From Chrysaora quinquecirrha (Eukaryota > Cnidaria > Scyphozoa > Semaeostomeae > Pelagiidae): 64,000 nucleotides of DNA. The translations under genes were made by a program, and so were the position numbers. Shown here one piece after another: positions 1-12,042 of this stretch (its first letter is position 1; each line of letters opens with the position of its first letter). Below the pieces are notes generated by a model. That model was not told the DNA's origin and did no database searches. It saw only the letters and a list, made by a program, of their open reading frames with translations. Location: positions 2,037,026 to 2,101,025 of the forward strand of contig JACTAT010000032.1 in the NCBI GenBank assembly GCA_014526335.1. The letters are read 5' to 3'.

Positions 1-141
1 TCATAAGCTTATTAACGCAAATTATTTTCTTTGAGCATGAGAGCATGATTGAAGATACAAAACTGTGGGTAGAATTTGTATATTTCCTGTTGAGTAAGGA
101 GACCAAAGAAACTAATCAATGCATTTGTCTGTGCTTAAAAA

Positions 142-440
142 TTGTTTATTGACAACCATCATGATAATTATTATCATCATCATTATCATCATCACATCAT
201 CTTAATCATAATCACATCATCATCATTATCAGCATCACAACGATCATCACATCATTATCATCATCATCATCATCACCATAATTTTCATCATGTCATCAAA
301 ATCATCTTAGTCACCATCATAATCATGATTTTCATTATTATCATCATGTCATCAAACTCAGCTTTATCATCATCATCGTCATCATCATCATCATCATCAT
401 TATCACAATTATAACAACCTTCATCATCATTGTCACCATA
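142..440. repeat. ATC/ATT trinucleotide microsatellite
   Basis: Imperfect (ATC/TCA)n with ATT interruptions over about 300 bp. The His- or Ser-rich frames across it are artefacts of the repeat. A similar but shorter tract lies at 46160-46262. Confidence 0.93.
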
Positions 441-654
441 TGTTAGTGAGCAAGTGGTATACATAGAGGTGAAGGATATCTCTAATAGTGGGATCTGTTA
501 GTGTCAGCATAGTCACAAGAATTCACTAGTCAGGAAGCGAACAATAGGGTATTGTTCTACTTTATTGTCCAAGTCTGCGCTCTTACCCAGACCATTCCGA
601 GTGCATGTTTTTTGCACATACAATCATGGCTTCAGATTTTCGGATGGATACAGT

Positions 655-2460
655 CAGGGGCGGATCCAGGGGGTTGCTAGAGTTGCTCAAGCAACTGTCA
701 AATTTTTCAAATAATGAAAGTCAATTTTTTTGTTTTCAATGTTTGTTTTAATGTTTATTTAATGTTTCACTGCGCGAACTAAATTTATTGATATCCCTTC
801 TTCGTTAAAAGTTTCAGAATTCAATGTTGAATTAACCACTGCGGAGGCAGATTTACATTTCTTTAGGAATTCAATGGTCGTTTCTGCTAATTTCCAGACT
901 GGAATAATGCTCCACTGTTTAAATGAACCAATCAATAGACAGAAAATGTTGCTCTCCTCCAATGGCTTCTCGAGGTTTCAGAATTGGCGGGAGCAACCTT
1001 GGGCCAGTCGTTTACTGCATACTGAGCAACCGTGATTAAAGCTTAACCAATCAAAACCTGGCATTGAGGGTGCTCTCATTGTCTCCGTTTGAGCGGGAGC
1101 AACCTCGAGCAACTCTCTGGTTTTGAAATTTCTAGTTATCCAATTATATTGCTTGAAAATAGTGCATTTTACCCAACGTGCATTGGCAGCAGTGAGAAGG
1201 AGGACAAGCAGGTTGAGTAGCAATTCGGTTGATGCAGTGAAATGGCTGGCTGTAGTAAACCTGAAAGTGTGCTTGAAAAGCTATATAATGTTAAATAATC
1301 CTGGTAAATCTGATGATATTTCTGGAATTATCAATGAATGTAACAGAGTAATAGAAAGGGGGACATTGTCAGCAAAACAGGAGAGATGGCGGGTTCCCAC
1401 TTGCGATTTTTCGGACATGCAGTTCCCAGAGAGTCAGAGGGAAAAATGTGGTAACCTTCGCACCGTAAGGTAAAAAAATAGACTGGAAAATCAACTTATG
1501 CCTCTTTTTCATATTCCTAAAATCGGCTTTTTGTTTGATTATTTCCATTAATGTTTCATTGACAGATAAATGTCTGAAAAAGCTCATTTTTAGTAGGAAG
1601 GAAGTAGGAAAGGAAGACTGTAACTTCGGTCGATGATAGGATTTATTTTATTTCAAAATTTATTCTTGATTTATTTCGCAATAATTTTCTTCAAAAGCTT
1701 AAGATTTTTGAAGTGTTAGATAAGTTATTGCCAGTGTATATCCTCTTTGTTTTGCCAATATAATTTCTAAGTGAATCCTCAAAGAGTTTTCTTGAAATTC
1801 TTGATAGGCCCGCCAGTTCTGTTGCGTGATTGAGGCGTACCGTGTACAGTACAACTGTCTATGAGTACAACAGTGGGCGTATTTTTAGAATCTGACAGTG
1901 TTTTTTGGTTTGTCTATATTAACGACTCATTACGAGTTTTGTTTTCTTGAAAATACATATCTAAGTTAGCTATGAATTTTGTAATAAGCAATTAGAATAT
2001 ATTATGCTGTAAAGCATACTTTTACATACTTTCCTGTAATTAAATTGATAACAGAGATAAGGCAGCAATTTTCTTACAATACGTAATCATAATGAACTAA
2101 TGCTCTTGCTCTATAGAACTCTGGCAAATGGCAGTTGTTTGTATAACGCAGCTTCCATTGCATTAATGGGACATGCAGGCTTATCAATGTATCTTCCTTG
2201 TGTTACAAGTATTGAGCTGTACAATATTACAGTTTTGTCCTATCGTAGCATTATAGTAGTTATTTTAAACTTCAAGGCACTGTCTGGTAGTAGGAGGTGC
2301 CCCAACGAAAAAGTGTGTTTCCACAAATAAAAAGGGCGTTTCCCCAAAAAAGGGTGTGGTCCTAAAAAGAAGGGCGTGGTCCCAAAAATTTTCCGGGGGC
2401 TCCGGGGACTCCCGGTCATCCCTGAGCAACCGTCCCATTTTTATGCTGGATCCGCCCCTG
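655..2460. mobile_element. hAT-like DNA transposon, probably non-autonomous
   Basis: The ends are perfect 15-bp inverted repeats: CAGGGGCGGATCCAG at 655-669 and its reverse complement at 2446-2460. A CAGGGG-type terminus is typical of hAT elements. The bases ACAGT flank both ends (650-654 and 2461-2465). This is shorter than the usual 8-bp hAT target duplication, so the duplication has either decayed or is atypical. The motif GAGCAAC recurs near both ends. I found no convincing transposase in the 1.8-kb interior; its short frames are not recognisable. The element sits immediately upstream of a THAP transposase remnant. Confidence 0.75.
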
Positions 2461-2464
2461 ACAG

Positions 2465-4436
2465 TTGTTTTTGAAGTGTTTTAAAGTCAATTTACCGAAG
2501 AATAGAGGAATGCCAGGAGCGAACTGTGCTGTTTATGGTTGCGGAGCTCGTCGAAGCACGAAATATAAAGGAATCTCGATAATTAAAGTGCCATCTGCAG
2601 TGGATGAAGCGAGCAAGAAGTGGAGGAGTGAAATCTTAAATATCATTACGAAAGATTGCGTTGTTGATGCAACCTTGAGAAAGAAAATTGAAGATTACAA
2701 GGTGTTTATATGTATGTTAACAGCACTTTGCAAAAGATGATTTTTATAATTGTAAGTATATCAAATACATACAAAAGCTTTATTGAGCTTTCTTTATCAA
2801 GCTTTCTTGTATCTTTTTATCAAGATGTAGGCCTAAGCAGAAGAAAACACAGGAAGTTTGCATCTTCAGAATTATGACAATTAGAAAACGATGGTTCTGA
2901 CATGGTTCTGATAGTGGCCTTGACAGGACCCCACAAGAAGTCAGTGATTATTTCAATATGTCATCCTTCTAAAGACTAACGATCGTTTTTGCAACCAGTT
3001 CCTTAATGCAAGACTGTTTGAACCCAAGATTTAGACTGCCAGAGAAAACGTTGCAAGCTAAACTGCCAACTGAAAGACAAAGTGGACACATTTTTAAGAG
3101 AGAAGCTGCATCAAAGCTTGTTTCAAGTCAAAGCAAAGCTTGCTACAAGGAATATAATGATTTACTAACCAGAGTCAGAGGACTGAAAATTGATGTGCAG
3201 ATTGAAATCGATGAAGCTGATGAAGGTTGTATCATATCAAAATTTGATTCAAAGTGCATCACTCCTAAATATGAACTATTAATTGATAAGACTTTGGGAT
3301 TTGTTTTGCGTGTGTATGGATGGTTGCTACAAGAAAACTGTAGAATCATTACTCACTATGAGAAGCAAATGTAAAATGTTTTCCTTTCTCAGCTTTTAAA
3401 AGAACTTGACAGTTATCAGTTATGTAAAGGACTGAATAAAGAAAGTGCTGTTCAAGTTTCAAATTGTGATACCAAGGTCCATGTGATCCAAAAAAAGGTA
3501 TGTTTCAAGCAAAGACATGAACAATTCCCAAACCAAGAAGAGTTTACAAGAGCAAAAGATTGTGAACTCTTGGTTCTGTTTGAAGCCTCATGCTCAGAAA
3601 GAGAGAAGTGCAAAGAAAGAGAGAAGTATGAAGCTTGACAGGTGAAGAAGAAGGAAAGAAATGAAATTAACCCTGCAAAGCCAAAAGCCCCATTGACATC
3701 AACCAACCCTGGCAAGGTTGTTTTAGCGTTGAAAGAAAGTCGTTTGAAGTGTAAGCAGTTTGAAAAAGAAATTAAGCAGATGAAACTTGCAATTGAAAAT
3801 TCCTCAAAACCAGTAACATCCGATTTAAGCAATGCCTTGAAGGAACTATTTGGAAAATGTGATAAAAGAAGAATTCCTGATTTCATGAAGTTATTCTGGG
3901 AAGAGCAGCAAAAGTACTTGCAAGAATCCCCAAGCCAAGTACGATATCATCCCATGATAATTAAATTTTGTCTTTCGATAGCAGCCAAGTCATCATCAGC
4001 ATACAAGGAACTGCATCTTGATGAAAAAAAAGGTGGTGCTGTTTTGGTACTTCCAAGTCTCAAGACACTAAGAGATTACAGAAATTACATTAAACCAAGA
4101 AGGGGATTTAACCCGCAAGTTGTTGCCGATTTAAAGCATAAAACGCAAAATTTTTCGAATCCAGAAAGGTACATTGTCATATGTTTTGACGAAATGAAAG
4201 TCCAAGAAGATTAAGTGTGGGACGAAAACACAGGAGAGCTTGTTGGATTTGTGGATTTGGGAGATATGGATTTGAACTATGCCGTTCTGTTCCAGGAATC
4301 AGTACTTGCAACCCATATTCTTGTTTTTCTTGTAAAAAGCATTGTTAATCCACTGTCTTTCAGCTTTGCCACATTTTCAACATCTGGAAACAATGCAGCA
4401 CAGTTGTTCCCCATATTTCGGAGAGCTGTTGATTAA
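2465..4436 (+). pseudogene. THAP-domain / P-element-type transposase, broken
   Basis: The piece from about 2511 starts MPGANCAVYGCGARR and carries the Cys-x-Val-x-Gly-Cys, Lys-Val-Pro and Trp-Arg pattern of a THAP zinc finger, followed by the KVFIC segment; the distal Cys/His ligands are lost. Pieces at 3006-3374 and 3642-4214 hold a coiled-coil-like Lys/Glu-rich stretch and a P-element transposase core (HPMIIKFCLSIAAKSSSAY, then CFDEMKVQED). After one in-frame TAA at 4212-4214 the core continues with VWDENTGELVGFVDLGD and LFPIFRRAVD, typical of THAP9/P-like transposases. Frameshifts at about 2740-3000 and 3375-3640 plus the stop make it inactive. The RNase H-like C-terminal part is missing beyond 4436. 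Confidence 0.82.
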
Positions 4437-4459
4437 AACCATGAATCCACCTTGAAATA

Positions 4460-4920
4460 TTTACTTTTGTTGATCATAATTTTGTTAGGAAATTTCATAG
4501 GTCTGTGAAATCCATTCCCGCATTTTAGTAATTTCATAGGCCTAATTACTAAAACGCGGACACGCGGACTTCCAATCAAAATATTGAAATAAGGGCATAG
4601 GTGCACTTTTCATGAAACCAGGTGCGTATTAAGGCATCATAACGACATTTTATTCCAAAATTGCGAAAAACAAACAAAGATATCACAGTCTTAGAATTTA
4701 GGCCTAAACCCGGGCCTCAACTGGCCTAAGCTTTTCTTGACGTGTTTACTCAAGTCTTTCAATGTTTGATAAAAAGATCTAAGAAGCGCAAAGCACTGTA
4801 GAACCAATTTACTTTTGTTTATTATAATTTTGTGACGAAATTTTGTAGGTCCGCGAAATCCATGTCTGCATTTTAGTAATTTCATAGGCCTAATTACTAA
4901 AACGCAGACACACGGACTTG
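4460..4920. repeat. Two diverged direct copies of a palindromic repeat
   Basis: Copies of about 110 bp at 4460-4571 and 4810-4917 are clearly alike. Each ends in the same hairpin: arm CGCATTTTAGTAATT, loop around CATAGGCC, arm AATTACTAAAACGCG, followed by repeated GGACACGCGGACT-like bases. They may be the two ends of a small element spanning both, though direct rather than inverted orientation argues against a simple MITE. Confidence 0.6.
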
Positions 4921-4929
4921 AAATGTTAA

Positions 4930-5759
4930 TTCCGCTAAGTCTGTGTGGTCCACATTTTGGACCTGGCTGATGGTTATTGACTTCACAAGCACTCTACAGC
5001 TCTTGAGGCTTGGCGATCATTTTTAGCTGTTTGCTGTTTCCCTGCTACCAAAGTCGAATGCTCTCTTTCTACCAATGACCACTGAAAACAAACACCAATG
5101 AAAATGAACCATCGAAACACTACAGTAAATACGGCAACCATTTGCCCAAAAAGAATGTCTGAGGCCTACTCTCACACCATGCCGAAGAAGCTTCAATGGA
5201 AGAGCACAATCTTTCTGCGAAAGTTTGTTCACATGCACGATGCGCAAATATGACTTCTGCATTCTGATTGGCGAAGACAAGCAATTAACCTATTGTTCTA
5301 AACAATAATGTTAGACAAGTTACGAGCTCATCTCCCCAGCAAGAATAGGAGTAGGACGCTTATTTTAAACGTAAAATCTACGAAGGTTAAATCTTCGGAT
5401 GTGCTTAGGCCTCATCTGCTTGATCCTCAATCCTCATAGTCATACAGACATTTCAAGAAACAACTGTGATAATCGTGGTTATTCGTATAAGTATATTCAT
5501 TTACCTTCCGTGTCATGATCTTCTTCATTGAGATAAAGATTAAACGTTTCCATTGACTTCCAGATTCATCAATTCCATAAACATTCATCACCAGTAACCA
5601 GAGGTTTAGGGAGGCCTTCAGGAAAGCCTGCGGACATGGGACACATTGAAAGCCCTTGATAGTTGATCTCATGATAACCCGCAGCCTTTGTCCCAAGACT
5701 ATTATGTTCATTGGCCTCAGTTTGAACACTGGAGAAAAATGCAGATATAAATTACACCA
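4930..5759. other. No gene recognised
   Basis: I see only short chance frames and no repeat boundary or splice-bounded exon that I can defend. Confidence 0.5.
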
Positions 5760-6641
5760 CATGTAATCTACACGTACTTACTGAAACGTGGAACCACCCA
5801 AAACGACCCAAAACAAGTCAAAATCACCCAAAACGACCCATAACTTGATCAAAACCACCCAAAACCACCCAGAAATGTCCAATTTACTTTGAAATCATTT
5901 ATTAAGTGGTAGAAAAAACTTGAAAAATCCCCAAAAATTCTCATGTTCTTTGAAACTTCATTCTTAAGTCTTGTCAGAAAATCTTTTCTGTTCACAACAG
6001 TATGATAGCATTGTATTTGAGCGTGAAGTTCAGAGCTAAAACACAATCGCATGCTTTGCCAATAAATATACCATTTGGAAAAGGTATCCATTGTCTGGAA
6101 AGCGTCTTTCCTTTTCATATCTCAAAACATTTTGGAAGAAAGGCTATACATCACAACAAGGTAAATAATCGTAGTAATGAGTAAAGCTCTGCTACAACCA
6201 AAATGTCACAATTTATATTCTGGTTTTGCGATGATTGAGCGAAAAAAAGTCTCAAGTCTCTCGATTGTGCGATAATCGTACAACTGTTAAGATTTTATAG
6301 GGATTCCAGGCTTTAAAAGCCGCAGTGATTGGATAGACAGACCCCTGAGAGTAGCACACAAAAGATTTACTCTAAAAAAAGTAACAAAGCGCATTGTTCA
6401 TGTTGTTCGCCCAAAGGGAAAAAATAACTTACTACACAGCGATGATGTTTTGCCAGAATCTGACTATTTTGAGGGGCTTCTCTCCCCTAGTAAGTCCAAA
6501 TAACTATTTTTTGTTAGTTTTAGGTGGTTTTGGGTGGTTTTGATCTGATAATGGGTCATTTTGGGTGGTTTTGGCTGGTTTTGGGTGGTTTTGGGTCGTT
6601 TTTGATGATTCCGCGTTTTAGTAAGTAGGGTAATTTACATG
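5760..6641. mobile_element. 882-bp TIR element with iterated ACCACCCAAAAC subterminal repeats
   Basis: The ends are inverted: CATGTAA..TAC..TACTTACTRAAACG at 5760 and its reverse complement ending at 6641. Inside each end lies an array of CCACCCAAAACGACCC-type repeats (5792-5875), mirrored as GGGTGGTTTTGGGT (6518-6602). No transposase-like ORF is visible. Subterminal arrays of this kind are common transposase binding regions. No convincing target duplication was found. Confidence 0.7.
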
Positions 6642-6685
6642 GGAAAGTTACCATTTACACTGAGTGTAAATTATAGATGTGAGGC

Positions 6686-6883
6686 CATGTTGGTGTTGAC
6701 GAGGTTAATTTTCCTCTGTTTTGGACTAAAGGAACCCCACCGTGTATAGAGGCCCCTGAAGGTTGGTTTCCCATATATACTCTTGAGAATCATCTATATA
6801 TGCAATCGGACTCTTTTTGAAAATGGCGAAAGACCAGGGATTCCTTTTGTCCAAAACAGAGGAAAATTAACCTCATCAACATG
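6686..6883. mobile_element. 198-bp MITE / hairpin element
   Basis: Arms of about 50 bp form an inverted repeat: CATGTTGGTGTTGACGAGG at 6686, with the reverse complement ending in CATCAACATG at 6883. They share the block TTAATTTTCCTCTGTTTTGG. It has no coding capacity. Confidence 0.72.
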
Positions 6884-6928
6884 CTAGATCATCGGCCACT
6901 TATGATTTGATCTAAATCTTGGCTTGAT

Positions 6929-7237
6929 TTGGAATTGGATGAAATACGGTCTATTCTCATTGAAAACGGTTACCCTGAGGATGTCATTTCGGATTGTTTT
7001 ATCAAGAAGATTGCATGTTTTTTGGCTGATAAAAATTATGGTCCACAAAAGTGTCCTGTTCACCTAAAAATGCCTTGGTTAGGAAACGTCTCATTGCGAT
7101 TCCAAAGTCAAATTAAAAAGGCCATTACTAAGTGCTTCGCTGCTGCCAACCCTTGGTTAGTTTTTGGCAAACGGAAAGTTCTACCATCCATTCAAAAGGA
7201 TTGCGTACCTACCACACATGAAGAAGAACTTACTTGA
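6929..7237 (+). pseudogene. Penelope-like reverse transcriptase, C-terminal scrap
   Basis: A 102-residue stretch includes IRSILIENGYPEDVI and CPVHLKMPWLGNVSLRF. This resembles the region between the RT thumb and the GIY-YIG nuclease of Penelope-like elements, where NGYP and a CPV.L.LPWLG.VS motif occur. Neither the RT core nor a GIY-YIG domain is present. It ends in a stop shortly after the usual DVLP-like position (here DCVPTTHEEE). Assignment is from remembered family patterns. Confidence 0.55.
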
Positions 7238-7385
7238 TTAATAACTCCATCAATCTTTGCTTAGATTATAGCCCACTTTTTATGTTCCATTAGCTTTTTA
7301 TATATGGCATGGTTGTCTTTAGTTAGTATTTAGATTAGAAGAGATATTCCATCATGAAATAGGCATGACAGATTGAATTAAGAGG

Positions 7386-8416
7386 CTTATTGTAATTTGC
7401 GAAAATTTTCGCATTGTGTGAAAAATGCGAAAATTCGCAAATTAATAAGCAGACCCACAAAATTGTAAAATGCGAAAATTCTATCCGTTTCTCAATTTCT
7501 ATTAATAAACGTCGCTGATAAACACAACACTAAGAGAAGCCTGCCGGGAGAGAGAAATCGTACCCCGTACCTGCTGTTAGGCCTGGACTTTCTTATAGCT
7601 ATGGCCTAAAATCCGTTCTGATTTCTGAGCATGATCCAAAATATATCCAATGAATAGAAAATCTAAACAAATTAAAGTTAAACAAGAAGCATTCTTTAAA
7701 CACCATAAACTAAATGAAATCCGTTCTTATAGGGAAATTGGATATTTTTCGCAAATTACAAAAAGTTCATGACATTTTGTAATTTGCAAAACATCAAGAA
7801 ACAGTAAGGAAGAGGCTTCCACCATATCTTCTAAATTTCTTAAGTACGTATAGTTAAACAAGAAACACTCTTTAAACACCATAAACTAAAAGAAATCCGT
7901 TCTTATAGGCCAAATGGATATTTTTCGCAAATTACAAAAATGTCATGGTATTTTTTAATTTGCAAAAAATCAAGAAAAGTCTAAAAGTAACGCATTTTTG
8001 AGCACCATAAACTCGAAGGATTTTGTGTTCATTGTTTGTTTTAGGCGGATACAGATGGTGCAGAATCAGAACGGCTTTAATCCGTAAGACCCTGGAAATA
8101 TGAACTGACATTTCACTGAACATCATCCAAAATTGAAAAATCCAGTTCATTTGGCCATCTTGTTCAGTTCAGTCTTTGGCCTAAGTGAAAACATCAAGGC
8201 TTGAGCCACATTTGGATGTGTGGCTCAGTGCTTGCTGTCCTTGATCCATTTTTGATTTGTGCGGACCAGTGAAGAGAGAGAAACTGAAGTTTGTGGATAT
8301 AACAGGACAGGAGTTTAAAGAATTTTTCGCATTTTACAATTTTGTGGGTCTGATTTGTAATTTGCGAATTTTCACGTTTTTGGCACCATGAGAAAATTTT
8401 CGCAAATTACAATAAG
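7386..8416. mobile_element. 1.03-kb TIR element with about 95-bp inverted ends
   Basis: CTTATTGTAATTTGCGAAAA at 7386 matches the reverse complement of the end at 8416, and the similarity runs for about 95 bp, including CAGACCCACAAAATTGTAAA. Each arm is itself rich in small palindromes of GCAAATTAC/GTAATTTGC. No protein-coding capacity is recognised. The interior contains a separate internal duplication. Confidence 0.8.
7686..7977. repeat. Internal direct duplication (about 115 bp, 175-bp spacing)
   Basis: Copies at 7686-7800 and 7861-7977 share CTTTAAACACCATAAACTAA, GAAATCCGTTCTTATAGG and GGATATTTTTCGCAAATTAC. A third diverged trace begins near 8000 (GAGCACCATAAACT). They lie inside the 7386-8416 element and each ends in a GTAATTTGC hairpin. 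Confidence 0.75.
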
Positions 8417-8419
8417 TCG

Positions 8420-10190
8420 TATTCAGATCATTTTGCCGCCATTTTGAGTTTCTGCCATTTTGAATTTCTGCAAATTTTGATTTGTATGTTAGTTTGATAG
8501 CTATCCATATTTCAAATCTTATTGCACTTGAAGCATAATATATACTTCAAGCGCAATAAGAACCGATTTTAAACAAGTTTTGTTGGCTAAATACGATGAA
8601 AAGTAATTTTTCCCGCCATTATGGATTTCCTCCTTTTTTCGCCATTCCCCACCAAAAATCAAAATATACCCCAGCTAGTTTTAATCAGCATGTCTTATTC
8701 TACCTAAAAACACCTTCAGACATAGTCTCCCTCAAAATGTACACGGGAGTGCCAAAATTGACCATACTATACAGGATGATGTCTTAAGTTGTAATATTGT
8801 TCACGTTCTGGTGGTATTTCAGCAGAGGTACCCAGGTGAACCAAACAGTTGGTGATCGTTCTGCACTCAGATGTACCCATCAGTCGTCCGAAAAAGGCGA
8901 AAATCACTGACGAGAACATTCAGTCACGAAAATATCCACAATGATATTCTGGACATCGTTAAGTGGTTGGGGTTCGCTGGCAGGAAAATCACGTGGACCA
9001 AATGCATTGGCGAACAAACGGAGACCAAGAATTTCGATCAAAGCACCAAGAGACTTGCAATGAAAGCGAGTGGAGGAAAGAGGTTTGAACTTATTTGATT
9101 TTATTTAATCTGTCTAATCACAGGTATAATGCAGCCGTGTAATAGATTCCCGCCTTTTTTAATCAACAAGTTTTAGGATGCGTTTTCGGAGACTTTGAAT
9201 TCAAAATTTTATCCAGAAATGAAGGCCTACGCCTAGGCCAGCAGAGGCACAGACACTCAAACAACAAATGTGGTCTTACGTCACATACTCCCCTTTTCAG
9301 GGGCTAAGCAGAAGCACGGTGGCCAATTGTTGGGACTTTGCTGGAGCAGTGAGTGATCATGCCCTTCCTAATGTCCACCATTGGCTCTTCCAGGGCTTCA
9401 ACTTAGGACCTCATGTGTAGCTCAGCAGATGATTTTAAATAGATGATTGCCCTACAAAAATACATATTTCAAAATGCTTTTATCGTTCTTATTCAATATA
9501 CTATTGAGACTAAGACATACGATAAATCAACGAGTCATGAGGGTAGATATTACGGTAAAACTGAATCAAACATTACTTGTGTTATTTGTCTCTTAATTCT
9601 AGGGATTAGGTATCATAAAATATAAGCAAGCAGTATGAAAACTACATGATTACAAGGCGCCAGACTTTGAAGAGCACATAGAGCACAGCCACATAACACC
9701 AGACTTGAAAGCCATTGGTGGAATCCTCTCACACATCCGGTGATACCATTCTTTACAGCTTGAGCATTCAACCATATGTCTGTAATAGAATTTTGTTATA
9801 TACTGTAGTGCCCGATTTACTGACTGGATGAAGATCCTTTTTTATTAATCTACTAGTGAGTAGGATCAATATGCCATTAAAGAGATAAGGTAAGGTTAAT
9901 TAGCAGAGAGGACCTACATCAGAAACTCTATTTTGAATATATTTATGCATATTGTAGCAGCATATCTCTGAAAGTTAGCTCAAGCACTTCAGCAGACAAC
10001 CTTGCTTGGAGCTTGGAATTACTGCTGAAGATACTGTTTCATGGTAAGGGTAAAACAAATCCTAACTTAATTTTATTTCTTCCAATAATGTTGAACTCCT
10101 ATCACTATGTTTGAAACATTGGCTTTCAGTAAATAACAGAAATATCTTCATTTCAGATTGATGGTTGACTGCTTTGATCAAAATGCAAAT
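8420..10190. other. No gene recognised
   Basis: About 1.8 kb with several short open frames, for example 8871-9098 (+), basic and unrecognised. I can assign no domain, TIR pair or splice-bounded exon here. Confidence 0.5.
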
Positions 10191-10193
10191 TTA

Positions 10194-10800
10194 TTAGAAA
10201 TGATACCTTGAGAAGATCCTCTTATCAGCCCTTAACAAAAGTTGGCGACATGTGCAGAAAACATCCATTTTAATCGTTTGCTCTTTGCAGTGCTTGACAG
10301 TTGATGATGACCTTGGGAATGCTTCTAACTTGTTTTTCAGCAGAGCTTGCAGCATATGTGATCGCATCTTAACCTGATCGAAAGCAATTTGGCTGACATC
10401 ATCATCTCTGAGTATGCTAAGCACATTTGCTATAGCAAATACACCACAGTTAGCTGTACTTCCTTGCTGCTGCACTGGAAGAACTTTGACATTTATGGTT
10501 CTCCCGTCATATTTCATTAGATTACATATCTGTTGTTTCACTTTCTGTGCAATGGTGCCTGTGAATAGGCTATCTATGTAATAGATCTCACCATCACTGC
10601 AGTTGTAAGTGCTAACAGCTACCCAATGACATTTACCATCATGGAGTACTTGGACAAATGGTGTTTTTGGTTATGGTTTGAATGATAGTGTTTGTCCAAC
10701 AAAAGTATCCTGTAAGCTATCAGTGACATTAAAATCCCTTGCCATGAGTTTTTGGAAAACATTGATTACAATATCATTGAGGTATGCATCATCTTAAAAT
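10194..10800 (-). pseudogene. Ulp1-like (C48) cysteine protease domain of the MULE-type gene
   Basis: Read on the minus strand from about 10790, the frame starts DDAYLNDIVINVFQKLMA, then VLHDGKCHWVAVS, IYYIDSLF and QQQGSTANCGVFAIANVL. These are the His, Asp and Cys blocks of Ulp1/SENP-like peptidases, with the oxyanion Gln nearby. A stop (TAA at 10671-10673) breaks the frame before the catalytic His. The frame differs from the upstream ORF ending at 10820, so an intron or frameshift lies between. Ulp1-like domains downstream of MULE transposases are a known combination. It is the last part of the minus-strand gene that starts near 14212. Confidence 0.72.
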
Positions 10801-10819
10801 GATTTTAAGTCAGAGTAAG

Positions 10820-11933
10820 TTATCTCAGACAGTAGCCGATCTCCAACAAAAGGTTTACTTTTATCCTTAATTTCATTTTTGATTCTGCAACTGCTTTATC
10901 TTGTCTTAAGAACAATTCTTTCAGCATTTGATTATCCTTGACACCCCTATTTTCACCTGAGAGGATATTCTTAAAACCATTGATGCTATTGTGTGGTACA
11001 GCCAACTCTAACACATTATCCATTTCAAATTCTTGGATAACCACTTCTTGAACAATATCTTCATGGGGCTCATAAGGCTCTGAAATTCTGATATCTCTCA
11101 TAGCTTCCATCCTCTCCCTCTTTTCACCAACTCGATTACTGTACAGAAACTTTTTCTTCCTCTTAGGAAGAGCCTTCAACGATAGTCTTGAGGCTGTGTG
11201 CTTTTCTTTCGGGATCCGGTGGTTGTGAGGGCAATAAAGGAATGCCTTTCTCTTTTGGGCATGCAGAATGCATTTTTGTCTAATTTCTTTCAGGTCTTCA
11301 TAGATCTTGGCCATTGCCTCTGGTTGATTTTCCAGGAGAAAGGACAACTGGCGGATTTCATTTAGAGTTTCTCTAAAACGATGACCTCCACATGCCAGAT
11401 TGTGATTTGTTACATTAGTTGTTTGTTGCCTGTCAGTACAATCTGTGTCGCTTTCTACTTCTTGCTATGGATTCAATTCCTGGTTATCAATTGGCTCAAC
11501 TGAAGGTGGTTGCATGGCAAGAGGGGCGTCATTTTGGTTTACAACATTCTCATCCAGTGTCAAAAATGGAGATGATCGATACATTTCAGGTAAGGCTTGC
11601 CATGACCAAACAGGAAACTTTCTAAATACAGCAAAGAAGTGTTTACAAAGATATGCAGACTTTCTCCAGTCAAAGCATGTGCAACTAGGCATCTTCTCTT
11701 CATTGCCAAAACAGAGTACATAATCATCACACAGAGATGTTCTTGAAGTGCTTGCTACAATGAATTCTCCCATGGTGTTCATTTTGATATTCCTGTCTGG
11801 GATCTTCAGTGCAAGATCTTTTTTCTCCATGCAATGCTTTATGAAATCTGTTGGTCGGTTTCTAAGATACTGTGGGATGCAGTCAGCATAAAGACGGTAT
11901 GAATCACTCATTTTTATATTTCAATCACAGTAT
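10820..11933 (-). pseudogene. SWIM zinc-finger exon of the MULE-type gene
   Basis: The exon begins at 11933, after the acceptor CCTTGTAG. The frame reads through MSDSYRLYADCIPQYLRNRP, then CTCFDWRKSAYLCKHFFAVF, a SWIM finger (CxC..CxH) as found C-terminal to MULE transposases. It goes on through a basic region (LPKRKKKFLYS) to a stop at 10820. Two in-frame stops interrupt it: TGA at 11921-11923 and TAG at 11465-11467. The two long ORFs (11911-11465 and 11347-10820) are the same frame separated only by that TAG. Upstream exons join it through a 109-bp intron (11934-12042). Confidence 0.75.
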
Positions 11934-12042
11934 CTACAAGGAAATGGGTATGCATGTTATTTTTTAGGTTAAAATCATTTTTTATGTATTCAAAATTTTC
12001 TTGTCGATGACGGTAGAAAAGCCAAATTAAACTTTGTCTTAC

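Noticed and set aside
142..414. 90-codon His/Ser-rich open frame
   Set aside because: It is a translation of a trinucleotide microsatellite; no start context or conservation is evident.
3452..3886. 144-codon minus-strand frame
   Set aside because: It is antisense to the THAP transposase pieces and has no motif of its own.
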